Shown here piece after piece: positions 59,226 to 64,000 of a stretch of DNA of 64,000 nucleotides (the first letter of the stretch is position 1; every line of letters begins with the position of its first letter). The translations under genes and the position numbers were made by a program. The DNA is taken from the NCBI GenBank assembly GCA_039881145.1, contig JAYKKI010000088.1, positions 4,249,501 to 4,313,500 on the forward strand, read 5' to 3'. Below the pieces are notes generated by a model. That model was not told the origin of the DNA. It did not search any database and saw only the letters and a list, made by a program, of their open reading frames with translations. The DNA is from Druceiella hillmani (Eukaryota; Arthropoda; Insecta; Lepidoptera; Hepialidae).

Positions 59226-59940
59226 TTAATTGAAGTTTGCTTCAATTTCTTTAAGAAAATTGTTCATAAATCGACCACTGCCACTCATTACCAGTCAGAA
59301 CAGATCCTCTTGTATTCTGATAAAATAATAAAGTATATCTCTCCTCAGTAGCCTTAACCTCAAACATAATCTCTTCTTTATTAGAAATAAAATTGTTTTT
59401 AGGATTTGCCTACAAAAAATCCCATGTCAACATGATAGATCTGCTCAGGCTTATACACATCCCAGTTAATGACTTCTTTCAACTGCACAGAAAAGATAAC
59501 TAGTATCTTTTCTGTGCAGTTGAAAGAAGGAGCTTGGTGGTCATCTGATGCAGATTAACCTGCAAATTTTATGTGTAAACCAAACATTTTTAAAATTTTT
59601 AAACCAGTCTTTACTGCGAGAAACTGTTGGGAAAAGGTGCCAGGCTCATCTGATGATGCTTCAAAATGCTCATAGCGCCTTTTCGCCTTTTTATGTATTA
59701 TAGGACAATTCATAGCAGCCCCCACGCAAGTTTGGTTTTCGATCGATTTTCAAAGTTTGTTCGATCATTTCTAGTCTAACACCTTGTATTGCGATATTTA
59801 TTGCAGCAAGAAATGGACTTTGGGTGCGATGATGATGACGTTCATTTCTTCTTCTTCGCGCCTTTTAATTTTCCGGACACTAGATTCGTTAATTCCATAA
59901 TTTCTTGCAATACCACTAAAATATGATGACATCGTAAATA
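59225..59940 (-). pseudogene. Tigger/pogo-type transposase relic, right arm only
   Basis: Minus-strand blocks, in order from 59,935 down: GIARNYGINESSVRKIKRRE (CENP-B-type helix-turn-helix, 59,870-59,930), then EASSDEPGTFSQQF and LKILKMFGLHIKFAG followed by SASDD (second DNA-binding domain, usually ...W..RF..R.GL....GEAASA), then VYKPEQIYHVDMGFF at 59,420-59,470 (usually Y.PEQIFNVDETGLF, first catalytic Asp), and EVKATEERYTLLFYQNTRGS (usually G.K..KER.TLLLC.N..G). The rest of the DDE domain is missing and there are stops and frameshifts. The left arm has only about 270 unrelated bases here, so it inserted after the inverted duplication or was lost on the left. Confidence 0.85.
59473..59529. 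repeat. 26-bp perfect hairpin inside the Tigger relic
   Basis: CTTCTTTCAACTGCACAGAA continues to 59,498, loop ACTAG, and an exact reverse complement from 59,504 to 59,529. The coding block just downstream (before VINWDVYKPEQ) uses only one arm; the second arm interrupts the relic. This looks like a local inverted duplication made after the element stopped being functional. Confidence 0.94.
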
Positions 59941-60114
59941 ACTTTTAATAATAAAATTACAAAGTAGACAATGTGTACAATCATTTACAAACTAATCTAC
60001 AAAATAAATAACCCAATTTCCTTGGTAAATATCTAGCTTTTGACATTACGTCATAATGCAAATGAAAAAAGATCGTCCCTCAAATTTACAGAAATGTGGA
60101 CATATATTAAATAC

Positions 60115-62840
60115 TGTCTCATTAGTTTTCCTGCGTCTTAACTTAAACCTCCATCTGAAGTATTTACCTGCTTAATTTCATAAGAATAAATTATTAGATG
60201 TAAAATCTCTGACGTTTTGACAGACCGATAGTTGAACCGATGGAGATGATGAAATTACGAGTATCCACATATTGATTAAAAAAGGTTAAAAAAAATTCAG
60301 CCAAAAGATATAAAATCTTTTGGCTGAAATTCTCTTTGCTTTCGCGTGAAACAATTTTCTCTTATTTTGAAGTCAAATTTCGTTTTCTCTACTCGTTTTC
60401 TTTTGAAATGTGAAACCATGAAAATACCGTTGGCAAGCTCCAGGCGGAATTGTAAATTTCGTTGTTATATTTATTGATTCGCATTGCTTTACCATACATT
60501 CAATAGTTTTTGTAAACCAAATGAACGAAACATTTTTATTTTAATGCGAAAATAATATTTACCTCAATGCCTACTAAGTATATTACACAAAATACATTAT
60601 GTGGTTGTGTAATAAATAAACCTCATGAATTCTGTTCCCACGTTCACGTATATTAGTTTCGGATACATAAGAGCACTAATTGAAACTCTGGAAATAATTC
60701 CCCTCCAATACCGGGAAATTCGTAATCAAAATATATTTCTTTTCATTTTCGAAAGCGCTATATTGAACGTTTTAAAATTACTACAATTGAATATTGAAAG
60801 TGAGTCAATGAACTTACGGAAAATCTCTTCATTTACGATAATAAATAAGAAAATTTAAAAAATCGCTTCTGCTGATAAATTATTTGTTTTACTAGCTTTC
60901 GCATTGTATTGGAAAAATGTAAAGAATTTTTCCTGAAGAATAATGTATAGATTTCAACCAAACCAGTTATGTATTTATAAGTTACATATTATATTGAAGA
61001 TAATTTTCCGGACCTGACTTTTAACATTTGCCATGATGAACAAAGAAGGACAAACAAAAAAACCGGAAATGTTCCACTTTCATCACATTAGTAAGGATAA
61101 ACGTGCAATCGCATATAGCTTATATTTTAATATGGAATATATTTTATTTATATTCACCATGCTATTATATTATATTCAACATGCCATTAGACAATTTAAA
61201 TGTATTCAATTTTTAATTTACTTAATGAAATATGAGATCATGAGACATAGTAATAATGTAGCAATTATAGATATCCACGCTACAACTTTTAAAACTAATG
61301 CGAATGGGCTTGCAAACCAATTTTGCCACAAATTAGAATTAAGATAGACTTAATAATCAAGTAGTAATTCGATTTGAAAGTGTGGATTTTTATTATATTT
61401 TATAAGGAAACACGTAAACCTTGAGTCCGCTTTTCAGTTTAGTGCATAATTTGACCGCGTCAGGAATTTTTACTTTTAGCTACCTCGCACCTCAACAGCC
61501 GAAATTCTGAGTTCAAAAGTCTTAATTCTACCACTTTATTAACTTTTTAATTCTAACATATCAAATGTTTTTTTAAATATTTTATTTCATATTCCGCAAG
61601 TGCGTGCTTGATTGTCGGCTAGTGCGTGTTTTGCCGATGGATATAAATATAACTTGGGTAATTTTACAAGTAATCTAAAAAATTATATCATTATATTATT
61701 TCCTTAAAAATATTTGCAATGGTTTAACTTAACCTATGAAAAATAACGTATGCCTCCATACGTTTAGTCTGTATATATGATCGTATGTACATTAGGACAC
61801 GCTACATACAGGTCGCAATTCCTGACTGAATGTGGTGATTTCTTTTTATCTACTGTTTTGTCGCAATGATTTGTGAGATATTTTAATTTTTGGAAACATT
61901 AACTTTTCCTACAGTTCTTTATTTAATAAACAAAAGGAAGAAAACCTGTAAACGTATTTTTGGTTTTACTAACAATTTAATCCTAATGTGTATGATATAT
62001 TATTTACTTATCTTTGTATATCATTTTTAAACGAAACTATATTGTAACTTTGCATGTTGCGAAATTAAACCGTAACGAAAAGTGAAACACGTTGGGAGAA
62101 GGAGCGATAAACAGATAATAATTTTACTCTATCTCCTCTCACTGGTCACTCAGCGAATCACGGGCCTCCAGTAAAATAGCATAGCTTCTTTCAATTTTAG
62201 TTACACTATAAGACATGGCAGAGCGTATATTCATCGTAAGGTGTTAATAAAATTTATATAATTGTAATAAAAATGTTCGTTAATACGAGACAATTCATAA
62301 AAAAATATATATTTTGTTTTAACCATTACATTAGTATTTCATTTTTGCCCTTTAGTATAATACATAAAAAAATTCATGTTCCTTGCGTAGAGGCACAACC
62401 TATTTCTTTTTTAAATTTTATTACAAATTCAACATTAACACAAACTTCTACCATGATACTATTTCTTAGATCGCTATTTACTTTTTATGTTCGGCTATAA
62501 GAAACTATTTTCTTAGCAACAGATTCCTTATATATGTCAGTTTTCTAAATGAATAGTATATATATATCTTTATGTATACAATAATAGAGCTGTAGAATTT
62601 ACGTGCCTCTACTTCTCGGAAAAAACGGTTCACGAGACATAAAAAAAATAAAAGCAAACAAAAACACAGTTTTCGGGATTTCAGTCTCTTTGTTTGTGAG
62701 TATGTTATTTTATTTGCACATCGCACAAGAACGACTGAAATAATTCTGATGGAATTTTAACCGGTCGATTCTGAAGAAGTTGAAGTAGCATAAAGATGAC
62801 ATAGAAGTTCCATCGTTTCACTCCGATCTAATCACTAGTA
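60115..62840. other. Outer right arm, no gene seen
   Basis: Mirrors 15.18-18.7 kb without the left-only 16.2-17.05 kb insertion. The frames at 60625-60858, 61033-61347 (104 codons), 62273-62500 and 62505-62726 have no recognised domain. Their left partners are interrupted, so they are likely chance frames in AT-rich DNA. Confidence 0.55.
60296..60328. repeat. 14-bp perfect hairpin, right arm only
   Basis: TTCAGCCAAAAGAT, loop ATAAA, exact reverse complement. The left arm has an unrelated AAATTTCACCCTACC-type stretch (reverse complement) at the same place, so one arm changed after the duplication. Confidence 0.9.
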
Positions 62841-62985
62841 AATAATATATGGTAATATAATAATAATATATGGTGACTAAAATAATAATATACGGTAATT
62901 AAATAATAATATATGGTAATTAAAATAATAATATATGGTAATTAAATAATAATATATGGTAATAATATATGGTAATTAAAATTCT
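62840..62985. repeat. AT-rich minisatellite, 7 units, right arm only
   Basis: About seven units of AATAATAATATATGGTAATT with lengths of 16-22 bp. The mirror position on the left (about 15.14-15.18 kb) has no array. Confidence 0.92.
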
Positions 62986-62999
62986 TGTACAGAGCACAA

Positions 63000-63600
63000 G
63001 CGTGTGATTTAATCTTCAATCTTCAGTTAACTTAATAATATTTCCCAAAGGTCCTCATGAACGAAAGGACGGATATAAATATTTAATACATAAGTAAGAT
63101 TTAATTTCTTTTTATTTGAACAGACATTTTAAGTGCAATAGAAAGTCACAATTTGACCGTAATCTATCTATCAACCTTTGAGCTTTACTACTTCCGAAAT
63201 TAATTAAAATATAAATATCCGAAACTACAAAACCTACAAAATTTCCAGGTGCTCGCTAGGAAATAATTTTTTTTAAATATACCCCTAAATGTGTGGAAAT
63301 AGAGGTGGACTATATCTAAATTTGAAAATGTTTAAAGTGTATAAAAATTTGTATTTAAACTCTCAGAAAAAATTTAAAAATGTAAGGTTTTTTGTTTTTC
63401 AAAAATTTTTTTAATCTTTTATTTTTAGTACACTATCAAATTCGCTAATCATTAATGCTTTTTACATTTAATTTCCCTCGATTTTATATTTAATTTCCCT
63501 CGATTTTACATTTAATTTCCATCGATTTTACATTTAATTTTTTTTACCTAATACCTAAAGGCTGTACATAATATACTTAACTCAATGAGCAAGTAAATAA
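63000..63600. other. Outer right arm, no gene seen
   Basis: Mirrors 14.68-15.16 kb (CCTCATGAACGAAAGGACGG near 63,052) and, beyond about 63,385, 13.13-13.43 kb. A short direct repeat of ATTTAATTTCCCTCGATTTT occurs three times at about 63,466-63,540. Confidence 0.6.
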
Positions 63601-64000
63601 ATAAGGAAGCGGGTGCTATAAATAAAGCATAGATCCATAGAGAAACGGTGGAAAAGGCTTTATTAATTTATTATCGCCTAATCTTTAGCGAGAGCTGCCG
63701 AGGGATCATTCAGCAGAAGACAAATTCACGGGATAAACGTCCTTACGGCAACCGTGTGGATTCTATCCGATCAACCGGAAGTGACCTTGACCGATTGTAT
63801 GTGCCTAGCTTTGCTTTGTTTGTTTGCTTGTATTTGTAAGCTTACGCGGTTTAAGACTCGAGCATCATTACGAAGTTGCAAACTTTTTCCCTTATTGGTT
63901 AGCCATGTAAATATACTGTGGAGTTTTACTCATTAATACTCGTTTAAAAATATAGCTTGTTATATTTTTATATGAGTACTAATGGGGAGAATTGTTTTAT
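63600..64000 (+). repeat. Inverted copy of the long-repeat core at the window end
   Basis: Reverse complement of the cores at 2740, 9830 and 12872 kb-scale positions 2.74, 9.83 and 12.87 kb. It retains the GTTAGCCATGTAAATATACTG part that copy C lost, so beyond 63.84 kb it is more like copies A and B. Plus frames at 63648-63839 and 63754-63936 are the mirror of the minus frame in copy C and are not recognised. Confidence 0.6.

Larger units (their letters stand above)
39465..64000. repeat. Right arm of giant imperfect palindrome (runs off the window)
   Basis: Reverse-complement partner of 12.87-37.78 kb. It has its own changes: a tandem duplication (41,668-43,793 and 43,794-45,572), a block at 48.0-52.56 kb unrelated to the left block at the same position, a Tigger-type relic at about 59.23-59.94 kb, and an AT-rich minisatellite at 62.84-62.98 kb. 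The last 360 bases still match the repeat core shared by units A, B and C, so the arm probably continues outside the window. The sum of mirror coordinates drifts between about 76.7 and 80 kb because of indels. Confidence 0.92.

Noticed and set aside
12870..64000. Palindrome as a sequencing fold-back or inverted-haplotype assembly artefact
   Set aside because: Fold-back reads would give near-identical arms. Here divergence reaches about 10%, with many arm-specific insertions, deletions and unrelated 4.5-kb blocks. Not fully excluded without reads, so kept as a check.
1..64000. tRNA, rRNA and other structured RNA genes
   Set aside because: Looked for GGTTCGAAT-type B boxes and rRNA-like GC-rich conserved stretches and saw none convincing. 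A covariance search would be needed to exclude small RNAs.

Overview
The window looks like AT-rich, gene-poor nuclear DNA of an animal, most likely an insect. The evidence is decayed non-LTR retrotransposon (LINE) reverse transcriptases, a mariner relic, a Tigger/pogo-type transposase relic, a possible LTR-element gag relic, inverted-repeat MITE-like elements, many minisatellites, and a dispersed repeat carrying GGAACCCT and GACAGACA-type motifs that resembles a repeat known from insects. I see no intact protein-coding gene, rRNA, tRNA or prokaryotic operon. The longest open frames are either byproducts of tandem repeats whose period is a multiple of three or pieces of dead transposons. The exact species cannot be read from the sequence.

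The dominant structure is a very large imperfect palindrome. A left arm (about 12.9-37.8 kb) is repeated in reverse complement as a right arm (about 39.5 kb to the window end, probably beyond), around a spacer of about 1.7 kb. Landmarks pair across the centre in mirror order: an RTE-like/CR1-like LINE relic (23.0-23.6 kb with 55.2-55.8 kb), a mariner relic (21.1-21.4 with 57.0-57.4), a 22-bp minisatellite (20.5-20.9 with 57.5-57.7), a 24-bp minisatellite (35.2-35.6 with 42.0-42.3), a Jockey-like RT relic (37.2-37.4 with 39.8-40.0) and others. Hand-compared patches are about 97% identical near the centre, about 93% at mid-arm and about 88-90% at the outer end, with many arm-specific indels. This argues against a simple read fold-back artefact.

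Layout. 1-13.4 kb: three diverged direct copies (A, B, C) of a long repeat unit, about 4.3 kb in B. 12.9-27.4 kb: outer and middle left arm with transposon relics and left-only insertions. 27.4-32.3 kb: a left block with no match at the mirror position, containing a LINE 3' end and a 45-bp minisatellite. 32.3-37.8 kb: inner left arm. 37.8-39.5 kb: spacer with its own LINE relic and a possible gag relic. 39.5-48.0 kb: inner right arm, in which a 2.1-kb segment has been tandemly duplicated. 48.0-52.6 kb: a right block unrelated to its left counterpart, with two MITE-family copies and a poly-A run at its edge. 52.6-64.0 kb: outer right arm with a right-only Tigger relic.

Nothing here forms a pathway. 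The window records an old inverted duplication followed by insertion, deletion, minisatellite expansion, local tandem duplication and repeated creation of short perfect hairpins. All homology statements come from reading by eye; no alignment or database search was run.
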